Shown here: piece after piece, positions 1 through 11,600 of the stretch
Layout of the letters: each line of letters begins with the position of its first letter
Numbering within the stretch: the first letter of the stretch is position 1
Assembly: GCA_005765155.1 (NCBI GenBank)
Contig: VCCP01000001.1
Coordinates: forward strand, 6,882,001 to 6,946,000
DNA length: 64,000 nucleotides
Source of the DNA: Zelopaecilomyces penicillatus
Taxonomy: Eukaryota; Ascomycota; Sordariomycetes; Hypocreales; Pseudodiploosporaceae
Direction: 5' to 3'
Program-made: the position numbers and the translations under genes
The notes under the pieces: model-generated
What the model saw: only the letters and a program-made list of their open reading frames with translations
Database searches by the model: none
Told to the model about the DNA's origin: nothing

Positions 1-795
1 ACCGTGACTTGTTCCCGGTGATGATAGGCATATTCAAGGCATCGCCTCTCCCGGTCCTTGTCCTGGAATCCCCGCAACTCCTCCTTCTCTTCCTCGAGTT
101 CGGCCAGTCGCTCTCTGATATATACGAGGAGCTCGTCGATTTTCTCCCGCCGTTTGTTGGTATCATTCATGATTTTGAGCGACTCGGCACGGCGGGCTTC
201 GTAAACTTGAGTACCAGCAACCTCCTTCAGCAGGTTCAACCTGTCCGATTCCTTCATGTTGGTTAATGCCGTGACACGACCCTGTGGGACGATGTAGTAA
301 GGGTTTGATCGAGAAAATCCAGCAGCTTCCAGGAGGTTCATGACATCGGTCTTGGTAACGACTTTGCGGTCCACGGAATACTCGTCTTTCTTCAGGCCGA
401 TGGTGCGTCGCAAGACAACCTCTTTGTTGCCTGTTGGAAATCGGTCATCGCTATTGTCGAAAATAATCTCCACATAGGCCGACATGACAGCCGACCCAGA
501 ACCCTCATGCAGTAGACCCTGCCGTTCCTCACGGCTCATCTGAGTATATGCATCGCTGAGGACAAAGCGCATGGCCGCAAAGAAGTTGCTCTTTCCGGAG
601 CCATTGCGACCGACGATGACATTGGTCTTGGGCGAAAAGGGCTCGATGACGGTTTGGTCTTTGTAGCTACAGACACACGATGTCAGCACCTAAAGTAAAA
701 TAGATAAAATAAAAAAAAGACCATTAATCGGTATGGCGGGGTGGCTAGTGGTCGCACCTCTTGAAGCCTTGGATGATTGTCTGTTTGATATACAT
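1..795 (-). CDS. smc3: SMC3 cohesin ATPase, N-terminal part (runs off the left edge)
   Basis: Structural maintenance of chromosomes protein 3, a core subunit of the nuclear cohesin ring that holds sister chromatids together. Exon 1 is 795-758 (begins MYIKQTIIQGFK), an intron lies at 757-667 (GTGCGA...TGTAG), and exon 2 runs from 666 off the left edge. Joining them restores the family start GFKSYKDQTVIEPF. The Walker A motif GRNGSGKSN follows at about residues 32-40, then the conserved segment around FAAMRFVLSDAYTQMSREER, and the read ends in the first part of the coiled coil (acidic and basic heptad-like sequence). About 235 residues are present; the hinge, second coiled coil and Walker B/signature half lie outside. 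The start is the only ATG that gives the family N-terminus. It is divergent from MOT1 across about 4.1 kb. Confidence 0.96.
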
Positions 796-3625
796 TTTCG
801 GTTGCGCTGGCGCTGATGCGCAACATGCGAGAAACCAGGTAGCTGCACGACTCGCTGTTGGTGGAGTGGTGCCTCGAGTGAAGTGCAACTTTGGGGTGGG
901 ATGCGACGCGCCTCGCGATGCAGCGATTAATCGGGTGTTGAAGTTGACGCGTTGCAATGGTGGTGTGACGGTTACTGCCTGATAAGTTAGGCACCTGTAT
1001 GGGAACCTGAAACCTGTGTGGCCTACCTACCCTGTAGACAACAGGCCCAATGGTCAGTTTCCGTTTTCACCCCCAAGGTTTCAACAACTATTTATCCAAC
1101 AACAAAGTTTAGTTTGTTCTATTATTTGAAGATATTTTTAGCTTTTTCTTATGATTCCATTGGCCCTGCATTAATATCTTGGTTTCCATAACCATCACAT
1201 AATGGTGGATTTACTTGCGAGTTGGGCCATTCTCAAGGTCGTGACTTTACACACGCTGTAAAATGAATACGTAATTGACAAGAAAGCAACTTACGTGTGC
1301 CAAATAATGACCCATTCTGTTACCATATACTACAATATATACTACGAGAGATATATTGTGATTAATCAGGGAAATTATACACACATTATAGGCACTGGCA
1401 AAGAATGGCCTTTGATGTGTCAAATCAGGCAGTATCATCATTGTTGAAGCTTCTGGGGGTGGCTGGGCCTTGCTCAGTCAGCCACCCAACCAGATGCAGA
1501 GCGCAACACCCGGCCTAGCGTGCTACGTAGTATGACGGCAATTTAAGGCACGGTCAACGCGCTGATCCGGGCGCAAATCGAGACCCGATATTTACACGGC
1601 ACGCTGCAACTGGGTTGAACTGGCATCTCCATTCGCAGAGGGCAGAGACAGAGACGCCCACCGTCAACCTGCCATGGTTGCATCCATCCATCCATCCATC
1701 CATGGGGTGCCTGTCAAGTACCCGGACCTGTTGATGAAAGCATTGGGTATGCACGGGTTTATACATGTACGCACTATTACCTCGTAAGTACAGTATAGTA
1801 GTAGCTAATACTACTACTACCACTAGTCATTGTACGCGAACAGCCATATCACAAGCAGGCCTTCTCTCGGCAAACTCTGCAGCTGCCGTGCATCGAGATT
1901 TCGCGATCAATCTGTCTACCCACATTTCCTGATGCGCGTGCTGAGACATTGCCGTGTTTTCCTGCTCCCGCCGGGCTCCGACCCCATGGCTCCGTGTGCA
2001 ACAACCACGGCTGGGAGAGCTCTTCCTGGAGGATGCTAAAAATGGCTTGTTTCTGGAGCCTGTTCTGGACCTTGGGGGCTCCCGGTGTGATTACTTCTCT
2101 TTTTTTTCTTTTTCTTTTTTTCCATTTGATGTATTTACACATTTACCTGTTGCAGACGGTGATTTAATTGATGCGAGGAATCGTAGCCCCATAGCCTGGT
2201 GAGGACTTAAAAACCTGCGCCATCTCCACGTATCTCCAGAATGACGCCTTTACATAAATACACCATCACCTATTTATTAGCTTGACTCCGCGTTCCAAGG
2301 TGCCCAAGTGAGAACTGATGGGCCGCCCCCCCCGCCATCGGAAAGGGGGCTTTCCCCACGTGTATATCATGTGTGTGTAAATGTGTGCATACGTTGCACC
2401 ACGTATTGGCTGCCCTTTGACAGCCACGCGGAGTGATAACAGATACCGGTTCAAACTGCGCTTATCGGTTTTCAAAGAGAGAGAGAGAGTGTGTAGACTT
2501 CCAGTTGAGCTACGTAATCAGCTGCCGGAGAGTCAGGTCCAGGTGCTCAGAGTAGGTGGCCCGGGAGTCATCTTGTCCACTCTCAAAAGACTTTCAAAAA
2601 AAAAAGCCCATAGGGTTAGACTCCCGATGGTTAATCGTCAAACATATGCAGAGACTGATCGTTTCTTCATGGAATAAAGCCTAAGATGTGTTTACGCCAC
2701 ACCAGTCCCAAGGGCGGACTCGGGAAAAACGTCAAAAAACCTTCGTTGCCCTCCCAAGACATGTGTACGTAGAAATAGTGGGGGCCTGAAATAGGTAATA
2801 ATAATCATCATAATAGTACCGGTGGCATAATACGACCAGGCAGCTTTGCAGGGGCTGCCTTGAACTGTTTACACCAAACGTGCGTTTAGTACTAACTTAA
2901 GTATCTGACCTTGATGATTTTGCGTATTCTAGGTAGGTACCTATAATAATAGGTTTTCCAAAGCTGTTGGTGAATGGAGTATAAATCTGCCGCCTGCAGG
3001 CACTCGTGTGTGGGCGCGAACTGGTTTTAGAGTTGCTTCTGCTGCCTTATTGCCGATGCATGATGGCTCCATCCATGCCTCAGATCCATTGTTAAGTACT
3101 AATCTAAGGTACCTACTAAATTATACCTGTACATCTGCACCCAAGGTAGGTAAGTAGGTACAATCTATCTCCTTATATTGATAGTGCCGCGCTATCGACC
3201 ACTTATCGTTGCACACTGCCTGAACAGCTCGTGGTGTTTGGTACGTCTTAAGGCGTCCATGTTATATTTGGTACTGCAAGTAACAGTATGATATTGACCT
3301 GTACCTGTAGAGACAGGGCCTCTCTGCCCGTCCCTACCGCCTGAGGCTGCGCTGCCCGTGCCTGTGCAGGGTGAGGGGCCAATGTAGCTAGTACTTACAG
3401 AGTGAGTCCTACACCAGTGAATGTAGCTGGGTCACCTGTGGCATACATGTATCTGGGTACCTGGGCACCTGCCTACACCTGAAGTGGTCTGGCAGTGAAG
3501 CCCCACTTTGCCCACTCCATCTCCCCCCCCCAAAAAAGAGAGAGGCGCTAGGAGCAAGAGGGAAATTAAGCGAGTCCAACGAGCAAAACCGTTGGTCCTT
3601 GGGCCAGAGCTCTACGGCAACCGTG
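796..3625. other. Intergenic sequence between SMC3 and MOT1, no supported gene
   Basis: No open frame here looks like protein. Short elements seen are a (CATC)n run at about 1681-1703, homopolymer T/C stretches near 2098-2120, and several TAGGTACCTA-like palindromic motifs between about 2930 and 3480. AT-rich and GC-rich patches alternate. It may carry SMC3 promoter elements close to 796, but none can be named. Confidence 0.6.
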
Positions 3626-4033
3626 TATAAAAATACAAGACATACACATATAGAAAGCCGAGCCTGCCCTCCACTCGATTTTCCCCGTCCGTCCAGCCGT
3701 CCAGCCGTCTAGCACCGTCACTCAGCCAGCCAGTGAGCCAGTGAAGCCAGCACCCAACTCTGCTCGGCTGTCGCATTCGCATTCGCAGTCACACACGCGC
3801 GCGATCCTCTCGACCACCAACAGCGAGCGCAGGACAAGAAAAGCAACAGCAAGAAGCGCTTCAATTGTCTGAACTGAACTGGCAAACACTCACACACTGC
3901 ACACTGAACTGCACTATAGTGCGCGCTCTCTCCAAACAGCCGCAGAGCCCGCTTTTAATTGATCCGAACCTCTTTCTTCATCCTCCGCCACTCAAGCACT
4001 TGCGCTCAAGTACACCCACCACTCACCACTGCG
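3626..4033 (+). promoter_or_regulatory. TATA-like box followed by an ATG-free leader-like stretch
   Basis: TATAAAAA lies at 3626-3633. The next roughly 390 nt contain no ATG on the plus strand and are rich in C, T and CA-type repeats (several CCAGCCAGTGA-like units near 3720-3750). The first ATG is at 4034 and opens only a 17-codon frame. This composition is typical of a fungal 5' leader. It could be a distant leader exon of MOT1 (start at 4942) or a separate non-coding transcript; the sequence does not decide. Confidence 0.4.
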
Positions 4034-4870
4034 CATGAGGTACTTGCCAACTATCGCCATCGCCATTATCCACACCTACGGCTTCTAGTATAACATTTCA
4101 CCCAAGCTGTACACCACAACCACCAATTGAATTGAGCAGCGCAACACGGAATATCCCTTCACTGATCGGCATATCTAAAAAAACTAAAACAATCTCAACT
4201 GATGCCGTAAACGCCGATACTGCGCCCATCACTGACTGCTGCATCTCCGCCACTGTTGTGTGATATTGCTCGAGGTGCAGGGCGGGTGCATCAGCAAAGC
4301 CGTTCAAAAGCACCTCGGCTGAAAGGACAAAGGTATTTGATAATCAATCACCATACTGTCTTTCAAATTTCATATTCCATCTTTCATCCTTGATCACTAC
4401 CCGGCCCTCAATGTGGTCTGCTTCTTTCCCCAACCATCTCATCAATTTGATCTCACCTCATACCCCGACTCGCATTGTTTCGCAGGCCAATACTTCCGTC
4501 ATCGCATCCCCAGTGGGCTGTTGATAGGACTATATTGCATCAGTGCTGTTGTGCAACACCTCATCTCTGCTTGATGCCGTGTTCGCTTCACATGTGCTTT
4601 GCCAGGTTCTTTTCTCTCTTAAATATGAGATATGGGATACAGCTTCATGCACCCCAAACGTCCTACTGGGAAACCCATCAATGCACATGCCCCGTTTCTT
4701 ACTCCTTATCTGGCCTGCTGCTTATACCTGCGTTACCTACCCATCAAATAGCACCCGTCTATGCGATGGTTGCTTGATGTAGCCCGCTTCTATCACAATT
4801 CCCCTACATCCTCTCTAGTCTTGCGCGGTGATTCAAGGATCCTCACACAGGCGCAATCTACTTACTGACT

Positions 4871-4930
4871 ATGAGCAGACGTATCATTTACCCCTTTGAG
4901 ATGAAGACCCCAGCCGCCATCCATGATTGA
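4871..4930 (+). promoter_or_regulatory. Upstream ORF just before MOT1 (19 codons plus stop)
   Basis: ATG at 4871 opens a 19-residue frame that closes with TGA at 4928-4930, eleven bases before the MOT1 ATG at 4942. If it is included in the mRNA, ribosomes that translate it would have little space to reinitiate at MOT1, so it could lower MOT1 expression. Whether the transcript contains it is not known from sequence alone. Confidence 0.35.
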
Positions 4931-4941
4931 CAAAAGACGCA

Positions 4942-7900
4942 ATGACTTCCAGGTAAGTGACCGTTTCCCCTGTGTTGCGATTATTCTGATCACCTGGCTA
5001 ACCTTACTCTGACCAGACTCGACCGCCTAGTCACGTGAGTACCGCTCCCTCGCTGCATTTCTGTGCTGTAGTGCCCTCTCCGGGTATTCGAGAGGTTTCA
5101 TTCGAGTGAAGCTCTTGTGGCGAGTTTCAATGTACTGACATATTCGTGACCTGTAGCATCCTGGAAACGGGGAGCACTAGGCTCATCCGGGACACAGCGG
5201 TAAATCAGCTTGCTGATTGGCAAAAGCAACATCCTGATGAGCTTTTCAACCTCCTTTCACGGGTTGTTCCCTATCTCCGCCATAAGGATTGGGAAACGAG
5301 GCACACAGCAGCAAAAGCTATTGGCAAGATTGCAGAGAATGCACCGCTATACGACCCTAATGCCGACGATCCATCAGATGAGCCAAAGAAGGAGGAGCCC
5401 AAAAAGGAGGAGCATTCCGCGGAAAACGGCACCGTCAAGAAGGAAGAAAACGATGACAAGGAACTGAAACTCACCGGCGACGACACTTTCTCGTTTGAGT
5501 CGCTCAATGTCGAAACCATTCTCAAGTATGGACGCGAGCTTCTCCGTGGTGGTGGTCTTGAGTACAATCTCGCTGCTTTGGACCCCCAAGCTCGTTTGGC
5601 ATATCAAAAGAAAACCCTTCCAGGACGTATAGGCTTGCTAGGAAGAAAATATGAAGACGAGGAAATCGCAGCAGCAAATGATGCTGTACCTATGACACCC
5701 CTCGATGCAGGCCATAGCAACGGTCTAAAGGGCAATGACAATGGCCCCTCGCAAGGCCAGGCTGCAGAAGAATCCCAACTTAGTTCCAGACAGCTTAATG
5801 TCCTTAAGCGAAAACGGAAGAGAGAAGCCATGAAGGCATCACAAGGGAAAGGCGGCTTTGGCGATTTGTCTCTGAGGCGATCTACAACAGCCGGCTCTGA
5901 GGTGGCTGGCGATGATACTCCAATGAGAGATGGCGAATCAAAAAAGAACGGCAAAGTAAACGACTACTTTAATCTTGAGCGGCCCACCGACATCGACGAA
6001 GAGTCCAAGGTTGTTAGCGAGTATAAAGGGCCTGTCATTCCTATCAAATCCGAGCTTGAGGCCGAGGAAAGCATAGAAGGGGTGGAGTGGCCGTATGAGA
6101 GGCTCTGTGATTTCTTAAAGATTGATTTATTCGACTCTTCCTGGGAAACACGTCACGGTGCAGCCATGGGTTTGCGCGAGGTTTTGCGATTCCACGGTGG
6201 TGGCGCCGGGAGATTGTGGTCCAAGTCAAGGGGCGAAAATGATCAGCTTAATCGAAAATGGCTTGATGATCTCGCTTGCCGACTCTGTTGCGTTTTGATG
6301 CTTGACCGTTTTACCGACTACAGCTCAGATACGTCTGTTGCTCCTATCCGAGAAACCATCGGCCAAACCCTGGGATCTGTCCTCAAACATGTACCGTCCG
6401 AATCCGTCTACGATATCTACCGAGTTCTATACCGCATGGTGATGCAGGACGACCTTGAGCTCGATCGCCCAGTCTGGGCGGTCTGCCACGGTGGAATGGT
6501 TGGACTGCGGTACGTTGTAGCCGTTAGGAAGGACCTCCTGCTCCAGGACGGTGATATGATTGACGGAGTTATCAAGGCGGTCATGAAAGGTCTTGGTGAC
6601 TTGGATGATGATGTCCGCTCCGTGAGCGCCGCCACGTTAATTCCGATGGCCAAGGAGTTTGTTACCATGCGTCCAGCTGCTCTCGACGGCTTGACCAACA
6701 TTGTCTGGGAGAGTCTTTCAAATCTGGGTGACGATTTGAGCGCCAGCACTGGTCGTATCATGGACCTTCTCGCCACGCTGTGCGGCTTCCCGCAAGTTTT
6801 GGATGCCATGAAAGCCTCCGCCGCTCAAGATGAGGAGCGCTCCTTTACTTTACTGGTACCCCGTCTTTACCCTTTCCTACGACATACAATTTCCTCAGTT
6901 CGACTCGCCGTTCTCAAAGCCTTGCTGACCTTTGCCAATTTGGGCGATGATACATCACGAGGCTGGCTGAATGGTCGAATCTTGAGGCTAATATTCCAGA
7001 ACATCTTGGTTGAGAGGGATAAGGACACTCTCAATACATCGCTGGAACTTTGGACTTCTCTTGTAAGCAATCTGGCAAAGACGCCAGAAACCCTTGCGGA
7101 CGAGTTTGCGGCGCATATAGATCCGCTGATGCAGCTTACTTTGCATCCTATTGGTGTTTTGCGAAATCCCATTCCCATGAACGCTACCTTGTTCCAAAAG
7201 CCATCTGGAGGAACCTACAGCGGGCCTGGTCTCGTTCAATCCGTTCCAAGAAGGGGATCATCACCGGACGCTTCTGAAAGGGCGCCAAAGCGCCGCCGAA
7301 AGTCTACAAAGGTCGAAGAGCCCGTTAATACCAGCCTAACGCACGATGTCGATGGACATATGATGCAGGGTGATGTCGATCTCGTCGGCCTTGATGTTCT
7401 TATCCGGTCTAGGGTTTCTGCTGCAAAGGCCATGGGACTGATTATGTCATCTGTGCCATCTGCGAATCTGGATGACTACGATGCACTTCTTATCCCAGGA
7501 TTGACATCGGCATACTCTTCTACTCAACTTACTGCTTGTCTTGTCATAGACGAACATGCTAAGAACAGCCAAAGCACCAAAGATCCAACTCGTTATCTGG
7601 ATCATCTGCAACGCATCATCGACTCAGAGCGGCCGACAGCATATAGAGATCTGGTGACATACGTTCAACGGGTAAGAACACAATGTCAGCAGCTGCTTCA
7701 CCTCTTTCGCGACCATGGCAAGGTCTCTCATAGTAAACTTCCCGTGCTTCCAGTGGTTGTTCAAGGGGAGGCAGAGGCCGGGCCGAGTGCTTTCTCCATT
7801 GCTACTGCCGAAAAGTGCGTGGGTGATGATTATGAGAGACTGAAGAAGGCCATGTCTCCGGGCCAACGGCTGATTGCCAGCCAGCAACTCGCTGAAGCTC

Positions 7901-10821
7901 GTGAAGTCACAATGTCTGCTATTAGAGAAGCCAAGACTTTCAAGGAAGCTCGCGACATGAGAATTAAAGCAGGGGCTGCTTGTTCCATGGTTGCCATGAA
8001 GTGCCTCCCCAAGAAGCCAAGCCCGTTGATCAAAGGCATCATGGACTCCGTCAAAACAGAGGAAAACCAACTGCTCCAAAACCGATCCTCCGATACCATC
8101 GCAAGACTTGTGCAGCTCTTTACCGAGAAGGGCAGACGGGGCCCTGCCGACAAGGTCGTTGCCAACTTGGTCAAGTTTTCATGTGTTGAAGTTGCTGAAA
8201 CACCCGAGTTCCCCGTCCACGCTAGCAAGACGAGCTGCATCCTCTCCATGCAAAAGGAAGAGGATAGGGTTGATCACCCGGACGCTGCTAAATGGGCCAG
8301 AGAGGCTAAAGCCGCTCGAGTCACGCGAAGAGGCGCCAAGGAAGCGCTTGAGATTCTATCCAAGACCTACGGGGCCAATCTTCTTGAGACAGTCCCTAGT
8401 TTGCGAAGCTTCATGCAAGATGCTTTGGTCAATGCTTTCACTGGGGAGTTACCAGCCGAGGCCAAGGATCCAGAGCAGACAACTGGTCAGGAAATCGTGG
8501 ATGCAATGTCCGTCATCAGAACGATGACACCTACACTGCACCCATCACTACATCCATTTGTCATGGAGATGTTGCCCCTTGTGATTAAGGCTCTTCACTC
8601 AGAGCTTTCCGTCTTCCGCTACATGGCCGCAAAGTGTCTTGCTACCATCTGTAGTGTTATTACTGTCGAGGGCATGACTGCATTGGTAGAGAAGGTTCTG
8701 CCATCAATAAGTAACCCCATAGATCTCAACTTCCGCCAGGGTGTTATTGAGACGATATACCATCTCATTGCTGTCATGGGCGATGCCATCTTGCCGTACG
8801 TTATCTTCCTCATCGTGCCAGTTTTAGGGCGAATGAGTGATTCAGATAATGAGATTCGTCTTATTGCGACAACATCATTTGCGACGCTGGTCAAACTGGT
8901 ACCGCTTGAAGCTGGTATCCCTGACCCACCTGGTTTGTCTGAAGAGCTCCTGAAGGGACGAGACCGAGAGCGAACTTTCATTGCTCAACTGCTGGATCCC
9001 AAGAAGGTGGAAGCGTTCAAAATCCCCGTTGCAATCAAGGCAGAACTTCGATCGTATCAGCAGGAGGGTGTCAATTGGCTTCATTTCCTCAACAAATATC
9101 ATCTGCACGGCATTCTTTGCGATGATATGGGGCTTGGAAAAACCTTACAGACTCTTTGCATCGTGGCTAGTGATCACCACCAGCGACAAGAAGAATATGC
9201 CAAGACGAAAGCTCCAGATCTGAGGCCGATGCCGTCTCTTATAGTGTGCCCCCCTACACTATCTGGGCACTGGCAGCAGGAAATCAAGGCATACGCACCA
9301 TTTCTCAGCGTCACAGCATATGTTGGTCCCCCCGTGGAAAGAAAAGCGATGAAAGACCGGCTAGGGGAAACCGACATTGTAATTACTTCTTACGATGTCT
9401 GTCGAAACGACTCTGAGCTATTGGAGAAACTCAGCTGGAATTATGTTGTACTAGACGAAGGTCATTTGATCAAAAACCCCAAAGCCAAGATCACGCAGGC
9501 CGTCAAGAGACTAGCTAGCAACCATCGACTCATCCTCACAGGTACACCTATCCAAAACAACGTGCTGGAGCTTTGGTCATTGTTTGATTTTCTCATGCCT
9601 GGATTTCTGGGAGCGGAGAAGGTCTTCCTGGACCGATTCGCTAAGCCGATTGCCGCCAGCAGATACAGTAAGGCATCTTCAAAGGAACAGGAAGCTGGGG
9701 CTCTCGCTATCGAGGCTCTTCACAAACAAGTTCTACCGTTCCTCCTGCGTCGTCTCAAGGAAGAAGTTCTTAATGACTTGCCACCAAAGATTCTGCAGAA
9801 CTATTACTGTGATCTCAGCGATCTGCAGAAGAAGCTTTTTGAAGACTTCACTAGGAAGCAAGGCAAGAAACTTCAGGCTGAAGCTGGGCGGGATGACAAG
9901 GAAGCCAAACAACACATTTTCCAGGCCCTGCAGTACATGCGGAAACTATGCAACTCGCCAGCGATGGTGATGAAGCCCGGGAGCGATGTGTACAACGACA
10001 CCCAGAAGATTTTGCAAAAACAGGGCACTTCAATCGAAGACCCACACCATGCGCCAAAACTGACTGCCTTGAGAGATCTCTTGGTCGACTGTGGCATTGG
10101 CGGCGATGAAGCCGATAACAATGATCCTCTTTATCAGCCAATCAAACCACATCGAGCCTTGATTTTCTGCCAAATGAAGGAAATGCTTGACATGGTTCAA
10201 AACAAGGTGCTTCGAGAGATGCTCCCGTCAGTTTCATTCTTGCGCATGGATGGCTCCGTTGAGGCAAACAAGAGACAGGACATCGTCAACAAGTTCAACA
10301 GTGACCCTTCATATGATGTGCTCCTGTTGACGACTAGTGTGGGTGGTCTTGGACTCAATCTTACTGGTGCAGACACCGTCATCTTTGTGGAACACGACTG
10401 GAACCCGCAGAAAGACTTGCAAGCAATGGACCGCGCACACAGAATTGGACAGAAGAAGGTCGTCAACGTATACCGTCTCATCACACGTGGAACACTGGAG
10501 GAAAAGATTCTAAGCCTGCAGAGATTCAAGATTGATGTAGCCTCGACGGTTGTGAATCAGCAGAATGCAGGGTTATCGACAATGGACACGGACCAAATCT
10601 TGGATCTGTTTAGTTTGGGCGATACAGGACCAAACCTCATATCTGACAAACCGCAAAATAGTATGGAAGGCCGGGAAGAAGACATGGTCGATATTGAAAC
10701 AGGCGATGTGCTACGCCAACCGGGTAAAAAGGCCTGGCTGGATGACCTAGGTGAATTATGGGACAATAAACAATACGAGGAGAGCTTCGACCTGGAAGAC
10801 TTTATGAAGACGATGTCATAA
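4942..10821 (+). CDS. mot1: MOT1/BTAF1, Snf2-family ATPase that removes TBP from DNA
   Basis: Nuclear ATPase that dissociates TATA-binding protein from promoters and so redistributes TBP. Exons are 4942-4952 (11 nt), 5017-5034 (18 nt) and 5157-10821; introns are 4953-5016 and 5035-5156. The splice gives MTSRLDRLVTILETGSTR, the expected Mot1 N-terminus, and 1,897 residues, close to family size. The N-terminal two thirds are HEAT-type helical repeats with an acidic/basic insert at about residues 85-130. The Snf2 core has motif I DDMGLGKT (from 1332), motif II DEGH (1443-1446), TGTPIQNN, and motif VI around AMDRAHRIGQKK. DEGH instead of DEAH is usual for this subfamily. No break was found. The main uncertainty is the two tiny first exons, although they restore the family sequence exactly in frame. 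Confidence 0.96.
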
Positions 10822-11600
10822 AAACCGGAACGATGGGGGGAGGGACAGAGTTTTTTTACCACGAGAGGGAGGAATCAACAATCTACATAGTTCGATGGGA
10901 GGGAAAAAAGAAGATGATGAAATAGGATTAATTGCTGGTTACAGGGGCCGACGGACGTGATTCCGTTTGGAGCCTAAGTTTTTCTGTTTTTTATTGTATG
11001 AATAAGTACTACTAGAGCATCAGCGACGGAGTGCTGCTGTTTGAATCATTTTCTTTTTGCTGGGGGAGGCGGAGGGTGGAGATGGAAACCAGAACCGTTT
11101 TGTACAAGATATTAGTATATATATGTGTACGATGAATGTCTTTATGCAAAGATTTCGGGCTAATGGCAAGGGCTTTTTCTTGTGAATTCTAGAGAGGCTT
11201 GACATTGATATAATTGCTGTGTTATGAAAGATGCTGGTTATTTGGAGTGTTTTAGTTGTGTGATGATTTATGATGCTGGAAATGTTGGTTGTTAGTAAAG
11301 GTATGCAGATAGGGTAGCGTATCGATAGTCATTATACACTACGTAGGTGGACGGTCGAACCCCGCCAACGGTCATTATCAGCCCACCCCTCTATTCAAAT
11401 TGTTCGAGACGGTTCTATCCCCGCCCCTGTGCGTTTGGGACTTTTCATTCAAACCAAAGAATTGTGAGATTAAAACTATCTTACTCTTCTTTTTTTGTAG
11501 TTCTTGGCGGCTTTGAACTGTTCTTCTTGTTTGCCTCGCCATCGACGATATAGCATTCCCGCCATTTTGGATTTAGGTCTACAACTGATTGACAGACATT
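10822..11600. other. Intergenic region MOT1-CDC37
   Basis: Holds the MOT1 3' untranslated region (T- and A-rich, near 10850-11250) and the CDC37 promoter. No other open frame is supported. Pyrimidine-rich sequence lies shortly before the CDC37 start. Confidence 0.6.

Noticed and set aside
4475..4777. 100-codon plus-strand frame before MOT1
   Set aside because: No domain, no conserved pattern; probably part of a leader or intergenic sequence.
7624..8249. Long minus-strand frames inside MOT1
   Set aside because: Shadow frames of the MOT1 coding strand; the plus-strand reading is a complete conserved protein.
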